Shown here piece after piece: positions 1 through 6,964 of a stretch of DNA of 13,197 nt. The position numbers and the translations under genes were made by a program. The notes under the pieces were generated by a model. It saw only the letters and a list, made by a program, of their open reading frames with translations, made no database searches and was not told where the DNA came from. Source of the stretch: Spirochaetes bacterium GWF1_49_6 (GTDB taxonomy: Bacteria; Spirochaetota; Brevinematia; Brevinematales; GWF1-51-8); contig MIBD01000191.1 of NCBI GenBank assembly GCA_001829395.1, positions 3,930-17,126 of the forward strand, in the 5' to 3' direction. Position 1 is the first letter of the stretch, and the number at the start of each line of letters is the position of its first letter.

Positions 1-1025
1 TGTCGAACGCCATATTCTGGCTGGAAAAATACCATATCGACGGTCTCCGCGTGGACGCGGTAGCGTCGATGCTCTACCTCGACTATAGCCGCAAGGAAGG
101 GGAATGGGTTCCGAATATCTACGGCGGCCGCGAGAACCTCGAGGCTATCGCGTTTATGAAGCAGATGAACGAAATCGTATATGCCCGTTTCCCGGGTGTG
201 ACCACTATCGCGGAGGAATCCACTGCGTTCGGCGGAGTATCGCGCCCTACCTATGTGGGCGGCCTCGGCTTCGAGTTCAAATGGAACATGGGGTGGATGA
301 ACGATACGCTCCGTTACTTCTCGAAGGAGCCGGTGCATAGAAGATACCACCAGGGCGAATTGACGTTCTCGCTCATCTACGCGTTCAGCGAAAATTTCGT
401 CCTCGTACTCTCGCATGACGAGGTGGTGCACGGTAAAAACTCGATCATCAATAAAATGCCCGGCGATATGTGGCAGAAATTCGCCAACACGAGACTCTTA
501 TATCTCTACATGTGGACGCATCCGGGTAAAAAGCTCGTGTTCCAGGGTCAGGACTTCGGACAATGGGACGAATGGAAGGCCGAGTTCAGTATCGACTGGC
601 ATCTCGCGCAGTACGACCCGCACCGCAAGCTGATGGAACTCGTGCGCGACCTGAACCATATCTATAGGAGCGAACCCGCGCTCTATGAAGTCGATTTCGA
701 GCCGTCCGGGTTCGAGTGGATCGATTTCTATGACTCGGATAACAGCGTGCTCTCCTTTATACGCCGCGCGAAAAACGGCGACTTCGTAGTGGTCGCGTTG
801 AACTTTACGCCCGTCCCCCGTCATAACTACCGGATCGGGGTACTCTACGACGGATTCTATAAAGAAGTGCTGAACTCCGACGCGTTCCAGTACTGGGGCG
901 GAAATATCGGGAACGAGGGCGGACGCTGGACCGATCCCATCTCATGGCAGGGTAAGCCGCACTCCCTTAACGCGACTCTCCCTCCGTTGGGCGGCGTGAT
1001 ATTTAAGCTTCAGAAACAACAATAA
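1..1025 (+). CDS. glgB: 1,4-alpha-glucan branching enzyme GlgB, 3' part (5' end outside window)
   Basis: Branching enzyme cuts alpha-1,4 glucan chains and re-attaches them by alpha-1,6 bonds during glycogen synthesis in the cytoplasm. The reading frame is open from base 3 and starts upstream of the window, so this is roughly the C-terminal half of a usual 630-730 residue enzyme. What is seen: the GH13 nucleophile motif DGLRVDAVASM (Asp codon at 54-56), the acid/base motif TIAEEST (codons 204-224), and LSHDEVVHGK with the third catalytic Asp. FGQWDEW and a C-terminal all-beta domain ending in LPPLGGVIFKL follow. These match the GH13 subfamily typified by E. coli GlgB. An odd detail is GQDFGQ where most GlgB proteins have GGEFGQ. 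The stop codon lies 13 bases before the adenylate cyclase start, with no terminator between, so the two genes are probably cotranscribed. Identification is secure. Confidence 0.96.
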   Translation, partial: SNAIFWLEKYHIDGLRVDAVASMLYLDYSRKEGEWVPNIYGGRENLEAIAFMKQMNEIVYARFPGVTTIAEESTAFGGVSRPTYVGGLGFEFKWNMGWMNDTLRYFSKEPVHRRYHQGELTFSLIYAFSENFVLVLSHDEVVHGKNSIINKMPGDMWQKFANTRLLYLYMWTHPGKKLVFQGQDFGQWDEWKAEFSIDWHLAQYDPHRKLMELVRDLNHIYRSEPALYEVDFEPSGFEWIDFYDSDNSVLSFIRRAKNGDFVVVALNFTPVPRHNYRIGVLYDGFYKEVLNSDAFQYWGGNIGNEGGRWTDPISWQGKPHSLNATLPPLGGVIFKLQKQQ

Positions 1026-1038
1026 CAGGGGGTTACGA

Positions 1039-3246
1039 ATGGCTGACGAAAAAGTGAAAAGCGCCCAAGCCGAAGGCGAGGGAAAACCCGCTAAGAAAAA
1101 ACTAAATAAAACCGTTATGATGCTTATACTTTGTTTGGGCGTACTGCTGATTGTTCTCGGGAGCTATTATGTCGATACGGAAGGCAGTTCGAGATTCCCT
1201 CTGAACTCGATGTTCCATACCATCGAACAGACATCCATCACATGGCGGTTCGGCGCGAAAGCCCTCTCCGGTTTCCATACCGCTCAGGGTTCCGCGGTCG
1301 TAAATATCCAGGAAAAAGAAGGGGTATACAAAAATATCGTGATCGCGGGTATCACCGGGGAGACCCTCTCCCAGTTGGGCGAATGGCCCTTCGACCGGAA
1401 GTACCATGCTGAATTCCTGAACAACCTGAACGCCCAGACGAATGCGAAAAACCCCGTCAATAAACGGTTTGTCTTCTTCGACGTACTGTTCGGCGTAAAA
1501 GGCGACCCTCAGAGCGATGCGGCTCTCTATGAAGCGATCAAGAACTACACCGGCCCGATCGGCGAGGACTTCATCCTCGATAACAGCGCGGTAACCGAGA
1601 TCAAAGCTGTCGACGAGCAGGCGATGATGGAGCACGAGATCAACAAACTCCTCACCGAGAGCATGGATTACTCGTCGAATTACGTGCAAGCCTTGAAAAA
1701 GTACGAATTGGATCCCGAAAAGAATTTCGATATATCGCTGGATGAATTGAGAAAGATTCAAACCTTCGATAAGGCGTATCTTATTCTCCCGGAAATCGTC
1801 AGCAACCTGACTTTCTGCGGGTCGGCGAATATCGATACCCAGTTCGGGTTGTCTCGTAAGAACCCGCTCATCATTCGCCAGACTTATTATTCGATCACCT
1901 ACACCACCAACGATAACGGCGAGCTCGAGGGTTACCTTGAAAAGAAGTACGCGTACTATCCGAATATCATCCTTTCGATGGTCGTACAGCTGCTCGATTC
2001 GCAGGTATCCAATATATTCGTCAAGAAGGGACTGATTACTATTAAGAACGCGACCTATAACGGGACGAAGATGGATTTCACTATCCCCGTGGACGACCGT
2101 TTCCGCCTCTCGATCAACTATAAAGCGACTGAAAACTCCGAATACGTAAAGATGATGCCCTACCATGACCTGATGAACGGCGGCGTATCGGCGAACTCTG
2201 TGATATTAGTGGGTATGTTCGCGAAGGGCGCGAAGGCGGTACAGGACGTCAAGCTCTCGCCTCTCGGCAACATGTTCGGGATACTCCATATCGCGTACGC
2301 CTTGGGCACAGTGATGAACCGCGATTTTATCGTCGCGGTCCCGCATTGGCTGAACATACTTTATACTGTCATCCTAGCGGCTATAGTCGCCCTGCTCATC
2401 TCGCGCGGCACCCGTTTTACAATCGCCGCCGGATTAGTCGGTATCATGATCCCTATCGGCGTGGGTTTCGCGCTGTTTTTCGCTAATATAGAAATTCTGA
2501 CGCTGGTGCCGCTGATTACGAACGCTCTCACACTGATCGCGGGAGAAATCTTCCTCCTGCTCACCGAAGAGAAGGAAAAACGCTTCATCAAGAGCACGTT
2601 CTCCAGCTATGTGAACCCCGAAGTGGTCGATATCCTGATAAAGAACCCGGAAAAAATGAAACTCGGCGGCGATTCGAAGGAACTCTCCATCATGTTCTCC
2701 GATATCCGCGGGTTCACGTCTATCTCGGAAGGGATGACTCCCGAATATCTCATCAACTTCCTCAACGAGTACCTCACCGGACAGACCGACATCGTCATGC
2801 AGACCCAGGGAACGCTCGATAAATATATCGGCGACGCCGTGATGGCGTTCTGGGGCGCCCCGATCGAACTGGCCGACCATGCCCTCCGGGGATGTCAGGC
2901 CGCGGTCAAGATGATGGATGCGCTGCACGCGTTTAACGTATCCCGCGAGAGCCACAACGATAAGCCGATCGATATCGGTATCGGTCTGAACACGGCGGTC
3001 GTGAATGTGGGGAACGTGGGATCATCGACACGCAAGAACTATACGGTTATCGGCGACGGAGTCAACCTCGCGTCCCGTCTCGAAGGTACGAATAAAATCT
3101 ATCATACGAATATCATCATCAGCGAATCGACCTACGAGATAGTGAAGGATTATGTGATCGTAAGGGAGCTCGATTATATCGCGGTGAAGGGTAAAAAAGA
3201 GCCTGTGAAGATATACGAACTCTTGGACGTAAAGAAGTGGGATTAA
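1039..3246 (+). CDS. Membrane-bound class III adenylate cyclase with CHASE2 sensor domain
   Basis: Makes cAMP from ATP. Predicted order for the 735 residues: a short charged cytoplasmic N-terminus, TM1 about 26-44, a large extracytoplasmic region about 45-430 fitting CHASE2, three membrane segments (about 437-454, 459-480, 483-507), then a cytoplasmic class III catalytic domain from about 545. One TM, CHASE2, three TMs, cyclase is a known architecture. The catalytic site looks complete: metal-binding D555 (in FSDIRGFT) and D599 (in YIGDAVMAF), adenine-specifying K595 and T669 (in YTVIGD), and N676 and R680 (in VNLASR). The Lys/Thr pair points to ATP rather than GTP. ATG at 1039 is preceded by AGGGGG (1027-1032) at 6 bases. 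The gene sits directly behind glgB, probably in the same operon. The signal sensed by the CHASE2 part cannot be read from sequence. The stand-alone CNMP protein at 6280-6840 is a possible receptor. Confidence 0.93.
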   Translation: MADEKVKSAQAEGEGKPAKKKLNKTVMMLILCLGVLLIVLGSYYVDTEGSSRFPLNSMFHTIEQTSITWRFGAKALSGFHTAQGSAVVNIQEKEGVYKNIVIAGITGETLSQLGEWPFDRKYHAEFLNNLNAQTNAKNPVNKRFVFFDVLFGVKGDPQSDAALYEAIKNYTGPIGEDFILDNSAVTEIKAVDEQAMMEHEINKLLTESMDYSSNYVQALKKYELDPEKNFDISLDELRKIQTFDKAYLILPEIVSNLTFCGSANIDTQFGLSRKNPLIIRQTYYSITYTTNDNGELEGYLEKKYAYYPNIILSMVVQLLDSQVSNIFVKKGLITIKNATYNGTKMDFTIPVDDRFRLSINYKATENSEYVKMMPYHDLMNGGVSANSVILVGMFAKGAKAVQDVKLSPLGNMFGILHIAYALGTVMNRDFIVAVPHWLNILYTVILAAIVALLISRGTRFTIAAGLVGIMIPIGVGFALFFANIEILTLVPLITNALTLIAGEIFLLLTEEKEKRFIKSTFSSYVNPEVVDILIKNPEKMKLGGDSKELSIMFSDIRGFTSISEGMTPEYLINFLNEYLTGQTDIVMQTQGTLDKYIGDAVMAFWGAPIELADHALRGCQAAVKMMDALHAFNVSRESHNDKPIDIGIGLNTAVVNVGNVGSSTRKNYTVIGDGVNLASRLEGTNKIYHTNIIISESTYEIVKDYVIVRELDYIAVKGKKEPVKIYELLDVKKWD

Positions 3247-3258
3247 AATCCCCGATTA

Positions 3259-3287
3259 TTGACTAAAACAGTGTATTCCGCTAAAAT
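3259..3287 (+). promoter_or_regulatory. Sigma70-type promoter for the orphan GHKL gene
   Basis: TTGACT (3259-3264) and TAAAAT (3282-3287) are separated by exactly 17 bases. Transcription would start near 3294, giving a leader of about 118 bases before the start codon at 3412. Because the promoter lies just after the cyclase stop codon, it would let the downstream gene be expressed separately from glgB and the cyclase. Predicted from sequence only. Confidence 0.7.
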
Positions 3288-3293
3288 ACTCTT

Positions 3294-3379
3294 GGGCGCT
3301 TCCGCATAACGGTTTTCGTTCCGCGGAAGTGCCCATTGAGCGATTTCGTCGTTTATCATTAAAATGGTACTGAAATCGC
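3294..3379 (+). promoter_or_regulatory. Structured 5' leader with two inverted repeats
   Basis: The first inverted repeat is GGGCGCTTCCGC (3294-3305) with GCGGAAGTGCCC (3323-3334). It makes 12 pairs including one G-U, with a 17-base loop. The second is GCGATTTC (3340-3347) with GAAATCGC (3372-3379), 8 perfect pairs around 24 bases. No T-run follows the first stem, so it does not look like a normal intrinsic terminator for the cyclase. The first stem begins at the predicted transcription start, which would cap the mRNA with a hairpin. A stabilising 5' stem-loop, a protein-binding site or a weak terminator are all possible. Confidence 0.5.
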
Positions 3380-3411
3380 GCTTAATTCTATTCGGCAGAT
3401 AAGAGGAAACG

Positions 3412-4209
3412 ATGGCTCAAGCACCGTCTATACCCATGAATGAGGTAATCGAGGAATCGCAGAATAACCTGTTTTCGCAGGATTCTATCGGAATCATGTT
3501 CAATAATCTCGGCTTGATAAAATTCAAAAATATGCTGACTATGCCCAACGATGGAAGTATTCCGCTGTACACGATATTTATGAAGCCGGAGAACACCTCG
3601 CTGATACTCGACAAGGTGCCGAAACTTTTCCCCTATACTAAGGGTATCACCCTCAAACTGACCGCGCCCCAGAAGCGCCGGAAGCTGATTACCTATCTCA
3701 ACGACTCCATTCTCGACTTTATCGACCGGATGGAACTCGAGACCTCTATCAATATTATTCACGAGCTTACCGCGAACGGTGAAAAAGCGAACCTGGAGAA
3801 TATCATAGTCCGACAGAAGCTCGCCACCAACCCGAAGGACGTACCCCCGTTGATACGCAACGAGCGGGATATGCTATTACAGATGTGCAACGATAAAAGT
3901 AAATGGACGAAGATATCGTGGAAGTTCACCCACAAGATATTCAAAATCGAAGTCAAGAACAATACCCCTATCGACAGCATGGGGCTTTCCAATATCAAGG
4001 AAAAGGTATCCATGAAGCTGAATACGATCGCGGACGGGTTTATCGGCGAGATCGACGATAAAATCGGGGCGGGACTTGGGCTATTTTTCGTCAATTTCTT
4101 CAAGGATGAAATGAAGGAAAAGTACGATTTCGAAACGATTTTCCGTGTATACGAAAGCGACTTCGGCGAGACTATCGCCAGCCTGACCGTCATGTTCGAG
4201 AAAAACTAA
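3412..4209 (+). CDS. Orphan GHKL (histidine-kinase-type) ATPase-like protein, copy A
   Basis: A 265-residue soluble protein without signal peptide or membrane segment. Its C-terminal half carries GHKL-fold motifs: an N-box HELTANGEKANL (E118, N122, K125, N127), then VKNNTPI (182-187) where kinases usually have DxGxG, then IGAGLGL (218-224) as the glycine-rich lid. There is no HisKA phosphoacceptor His, receiver or DNA-binding domain. Residues 1 to about 95 match nothing I recognise. The same motif order, with similar spacing, occurs in the protein at 11541-12173, so the two are distant paralogues. It may be a serine kinase of the anti-sigma type, a partner of a two-component system, or a nucleotide-binding protein that no longer hydrolyses ATP. 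The sequence does not decide. ATG at 3412 follows AAGAGGA (3401-3407). It has its own promoter and structured leader. Confidence 0.68.
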   Translation: MAQAPSIPMNEVIEESQNNLFSQDSIGIMFNNLGLIKFKNMLTMPNDGSIPLYTIFMKPENTSLILDKVPKLFPYTKGITLKLTAPQKRRKLITYLNDSILDFIDRMELETSINIIHELTANGEKANLENIIVRQKLATNPKDVPPLIRNERDMLLQMCNDKSKWTKISWKFTHKIFKIEVKNNTPIDSMGLSNIKEKVSMKLNTIADGFIGEIDDKIGAGLGLFFVNFFKDEMKEKYDFETIFRVYESDFGETIASLTVMFEKN

Positions 4210-4229
4210 GACGGTTATTGAGATAATGG

Positions 4230-4292
4230 ATGACAAATAACTCACAAAATAAATAATCCGATGGACGGAAACCGCGGTTTCCATAAACGTCC
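4230..4292 (+). promoter_or_regulatory. Palindromic leader and possible weak promoter before the PEGA lipoprotein gene
   Basis: A perfect 16-base palindrome, GGAAACCGCGGTTTCC, lies at 4267-4282. An outer pair GGACG (4263-4267) and CGTCC (4288-4292) could enclose it, overlapping by one base. A weak promoter candidate just upstream is ATGACA (4230-4235) and AATAAT (4252-4257), 16 bases apart, which would start RNA near 4264 at the foot of the hairpin. The palindrome could be an operator or an mRNA 5' stem-loop. It has no T-run, so a terminator is less likely. The promoter is uncertain and the palindrome itself is certain. Confidence 0.45.
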
Positions 4293-4309
4293 GTAGAAAG
4301 AGGTTCTCT

Positions 4310-6226
4310 TTGAAATTCCGATTTGTTTTTTTTGTCATTTTTTCCGTGCTATTCATTTCATGCGGCCCGTCGCTCATCAAGCAGACCGAAGACGCGAAAA
4401 AAGCGGTACAGGACGGACTGATCAAATCCTACACACGCGACCTCAAGATTGAAATGAATCTCTTTACCAATCTCTCCAGCGCGCAGGATATTAATTATCT
4501 ATCGAAGGCGCTGCCCGAGATGCTGTACGCCTACCTCAAGCCTATCGAGGTCGAGCGCGCCTCCATCGATTTCTCACCCGCGGGATTGACTATATCCAAG
4601 GAGCTGGAAAAGGTTATTCTCGATAATAAGATGTTTTTCTCTAATTATATCACCAACGCTGAAACCATGATTACGCAGAGACTGTTCGTTCTGGCTACCA
4701 ATACCAATTACTTCGACCATGTCACCAACTACGCCAAACATCTCTCCAAAACGAATACCTACCAGAATATTATCCTGACGAACTACAGTATGAAAGTTCA
4801 ATGGAAGAATACGAATATCATTACCAATATGATTATCACTATCTATACCAATTATACCGGGACAAATATAACCACGACGAACCTGAACCGGGTATTTATC
4901 CCGCAGTTATACTCCCTGATAACGAACGAGTTCCCGGCGTTAAAGGAAAGTTTCTCCCTGATACCGGTTTCGCTTGTGAAAAAATACGCACTGATCGCTA
5001 CGAATACCGCCGCGCCCGCCAAGGCGACCAATCTGACCAAGCAGATTTCCACCAACGCGGTACTGCCGTCGAAGGATACTAAAGTACCGCCGAAAACCGA
5101 CCCGAAAAAGGATGTAAAGAAGGACGTGAAACCCGCGCCCGTTAAGGATAAAACTCCGCCAGCGAAGGATAAAACGCCTCTAGTAACGGCAAAACAGACT
5201 AATGTCGTCAAGGTCACCAACGCGGTCAAACCAGCCGACGAATTGAAACCGTATACGGTATATATCAAGGGTTCCTACAAAATCAAATCGCAGGGGAAAG
5301 GCCCTACGGAAATAGAGGTGACGCTCAATCTGATTAAGGTGGCGGGCGCGACGAACACAAACGTATACAAGCTGATATGCCGCGAGGACCAGCTATCCGA
5401 TAAGATACTGGAGTTTCTCAAGCCGATACGCGAATTGATTCTCAGCCGTCCGTCGGGCGACCTGATTATCCTTACCGAACCGGCGGCCGCCAACGTCTAT
5501 CTCGACGGTTCTTATCTCGGTAAATCGCCGTTATTCTATCCCGCGGTTCTCGGCGGCAAGCACCAGATCGCGTTCATCAAGGACGGATATAACCTGAAAA
5601 ATATCGCCGTCAATGTCCTGACAAATATGACGAATATTGTAAAAGCCCCGATCAGCAAACTGAACGAGGGCGGCATGGTCTATATAGGCTCCTACCCGAC
5701 TAATTGCCTAGTCTTTGTCGACTCGATTTATATGGGCAATACGCCGTTACAGGTATCGAACCTCTCCATCGGAGTCGAGCACCGTGTAAAAATCCTGACG
5801 GGCGATACCAACGAATACAAACCGTTCTATACGGTATTCAAGCTGAATAGCCCCGATCAGGAGATTATGATTAACGCCTGGCTCCGGGACTATCAGGAAG
5901 TGTCGCCCAAAGATATCCAGAAAGCCGCGTGGATCGCCGCATACAGCGGATGGGGACTGACATTAGCCGCGTTCGGGGTAGGAATATATACCCATTACCA
6001 GTCGGAATATAACTACGACCTTTACAATGTAAGCCACCAGCCGATTAATCAGACGCAGGCCGCTGACTACGCGAGTATCGGGAAGACCTGCTATACGATC
6101 AGTATCATCACCGCGATAGCCGCGGCGGGATTGACTCATAACGCACTCTATCAGGAACGGGTCTACCTCGGATTGGATAAGATTTCCTCCGACGAAGTCA
6201 ACGCGTCCATCAAGATCAAGTATTAA
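4310..6226 (+). CDS. PEGA-domain envelope lipoprotein
   Basis: A 638-residue predicted lipoprotein. The start is TTG at 4310, supported by AAAGAGG (4297-4303) 6 bases upstream. No ATG would keep the signal sequence. Residues 2-17 are hydrophobic and end in FISC, with C18 as the likely lipidated residue. The -3 Phe is atypical, but relaxed lipoboxes are known in spirochaetes. Residues about 20-235 are rich in Asn and Thr. A Lys/Pro-rich linker follows at about 240-300 (KDVKKDVKPAP, KDKTPPAKDKTP). Two PEGA domains follow: residues about 383-428 (TEPAAANVYLDGSYLGKSPL) and 454-500 (SYPTNCLVFVDSIYMGNTPL). Near the C-terminus two hydrophobic segments (about 541-560 and 588-605) precede a short tail. 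PEGA domains are usually surface-associated and thought to bind other proteins or glycans. The specific role is unknown. It lies 100 bases downstream of the orphan GHKL gene on the same strand. Confidence 0.82.
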   Translation: MKFRFVFFVIFSVLFISCGPSLIKQTEDAKKAVQDGLIKSYTRDLKIEMNLFTNLSSAQDINYLSKALPEMLYAYLKPIEVERASIDFSPAGLTISKELEKVILDNKMFFSNYITNAETMITQRLFVLATNTNYFDHVTNYAKHLSKTNTYQNIILTNYSMKVQWKNTNIITNMIITIYTNYTGTNITTTNLNRVFIPQLYSLITNEFPALKESFSLIPVSLVKKYALIATNTAAPAKATNLTKQISTNAVLPSKDTKVPPKTDPKKDVKKDVKPAPVKDKTPPAKDKTPLVTAKQTNVVKVTNAVKPADELKPYTVYIKGSYKIKSQGKGPTEIEVTLNLIKVAGATNTNVYKLICREDQLSDKILEFLKPIRELILSRPSGDLIILTEPAAANVYLDGSYLGKSPLFYPAVLGGKHQIAFIKDGYNLKNIAVNVLTNMTNIVKAPISKLNEGGMVYIGSYPTNCLVFVDSIYMGNTPLQVSNLSIGVEHRVKILTGDTNEYKPFYTVFKLNSPDQEIMINAWLRDYQEVSPKDIQKAAWIAAYSGWGLTLAAFGVGIYTHYQSEYNYDLYNVSHQPINQTQAADYASIGKTCYTISIITAIAAAGLTHNALYQERVYLGLDKISSDEVNASIKIKY

Positions 6227-6279
6227 CCGATCCGCCGGAATATCTCACCGGTAAGATTCGTATTATGGAAGGATAAAAA

Positions 6280-6840
6280 CTATTCGACCCGGGGAGTCCC
6301 GATAATATCTGCCCCGGTGTTGAGAAATTCCTGTATCAGCGTATCCACTTCCTCGTGCTGATACGTGTTCGCGCGTTCGAACGCGATATCCTGATTGGCC
6401 TCGCGAAGTTTACGGATGAGGCTATAGATAATCAGGGTCAGGATTTTTATACCCGCGGACGGGTAGTACTTGATATAATGAACGAATTTGGTACGCGATA
6501 TCCGAAGCACTTCGACCTCGTCCTTCGCGATAATCTTCGCGGTTCGTTTGACGTCGAGAAATACAGCGGCCTCGCCGAATACGTCGCCCCTGCCGATCGT
6601 ACAGATAAAGATGTCGTTACCCACCTCGTTATGAACATACACCTCGGTGATTCCCTTGGTGATCACAAAAAGGTACGAACTGACGTCGCCCTCGTCGATA
6701 ATCACCTCGTCGGCGTCATAGCTATAGAACTGGGAAAGCCCGATAATTTCCTCGAGCTCCTTATCGCTGAGATAATGGAATATATTCGCCGTTTTTAACG
6801 CTTCGATCAGTTTGGTTCTATCAGGGGTAATCTCCGTCAT
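6280..6840 (-). CDS. Stand-alone cyclic-nucleotide-binding domain protein
   Basis: A 186-residue protein with one cNMP-binding (CRP-type) beta-roll at about residues 15-120. The phosphate-binding cassette reads GDVFGEAAVFLDVKRTA, with the conserved Glu90 and Arg99 both present, so ligand binding is expected. After the beta-roll there is a helical stretch (KILTLIIYSLIRKLREAN) and a short tail, but no helix-turn-helix, so it is not a CRP/FNR transcription factor as it stands. It could act as a cAMP-responsive adaptor through partner binding. ATG at 6838-6840 (minus strand) follows GGAGG (6846-6850) at 5 bases. The gene is convergent with the PEGA lipoprotein gene and divergent from the amylase. 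A weak minus-strand promoter is possible in the shared 124-base gap (TTGCAG at 6900-6905 and TAATTT at 6877-6882, 17 apart). The class III cyclase at 1039-3246 could supply its ligand, which is inference. Confidence 0.9.
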   Translation of the reverse strand: MTEITPDRTKLIEALKTANIFHYLSDKELEEIIGLSQFYSYDADEVIIDEGDVSSYLFVITKGITEVYVHNEVGNDIFICTIGRGDVFGEAAVFLDVKRTAKIIAKDEVEVLRISRTKFVHYIKYYPSAGIKILTLIIYSLIRKLREANQDIAFERANTYQHEEVDTLIQEFLNTGADIIGTPRVE

Positions 6841-6910
6841 ATACGCCTCCGAGCTTTTATATGAAATTATGGAATAAAATTACAATAAAGGCAAATTTAC
6901 TGCAAAAAAC

Positions 6911-6939
6911 TTGAAAAATGTCTCCATGATTGCTATAAT
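6911..6939 (+). promoter_or_regulatory. Near-consensus sigma70 promoter of the amylase gene
   Basis: TTGAAA (6911-6916) and TATAAT (6934-6939) are 17 bases apart, with TG at 6931-6932 giving an extended -10. RNA would start near 6946. The leader is very short (about 19 bases) and carries a strong Shine-Dalgarno AGGAGGG (6954-6960). This predicts strong expression of the downstream amylase unless it is repressed. No clear operator palindrome was seen. Confidence 0.85.
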
Positions 6940-6964
6940 CAAACTCATATTTTAGGAGGGTCAA

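Noticed and set aside
51..1025. GTG at 51 as the start of a short glgB gene
   Set aside because: The frame is open to base 3, and the residues before 51 (FWLEKYHIDGLR) are part of the conserved GlgB catalytic motif, so the true start lies outside the window.
1102..2166. 354-codon open frame on the minus strand inside the cyclase gene
   Set aside because: It lies wholly antisense to a well-supported gene, has no ribosome site I could see, and encodes no recognisable domain.
3294..3334. Intrinsic terminator of the cyclase gene
   Set aside because: The stem is good but lacks a T-run after either arm, and it starts at the predicted +1 of the next promoter, so a leader hairpin fits better. A weak terminator cannot be fully excluded.
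6227..6279. Terminator between the convergent PEGA lipoprotein and cNMP-binding genes
   Set aside because: Only short inverted repeats such as CCGG/CCGG are present, with no stable stem followed by a T-run on either strand.
6280..6840. CRP/FNR transcription factor
   Set aside because: The beta-roll is present, but there is no C-terminal helix-turn-helix in the 186 residues.
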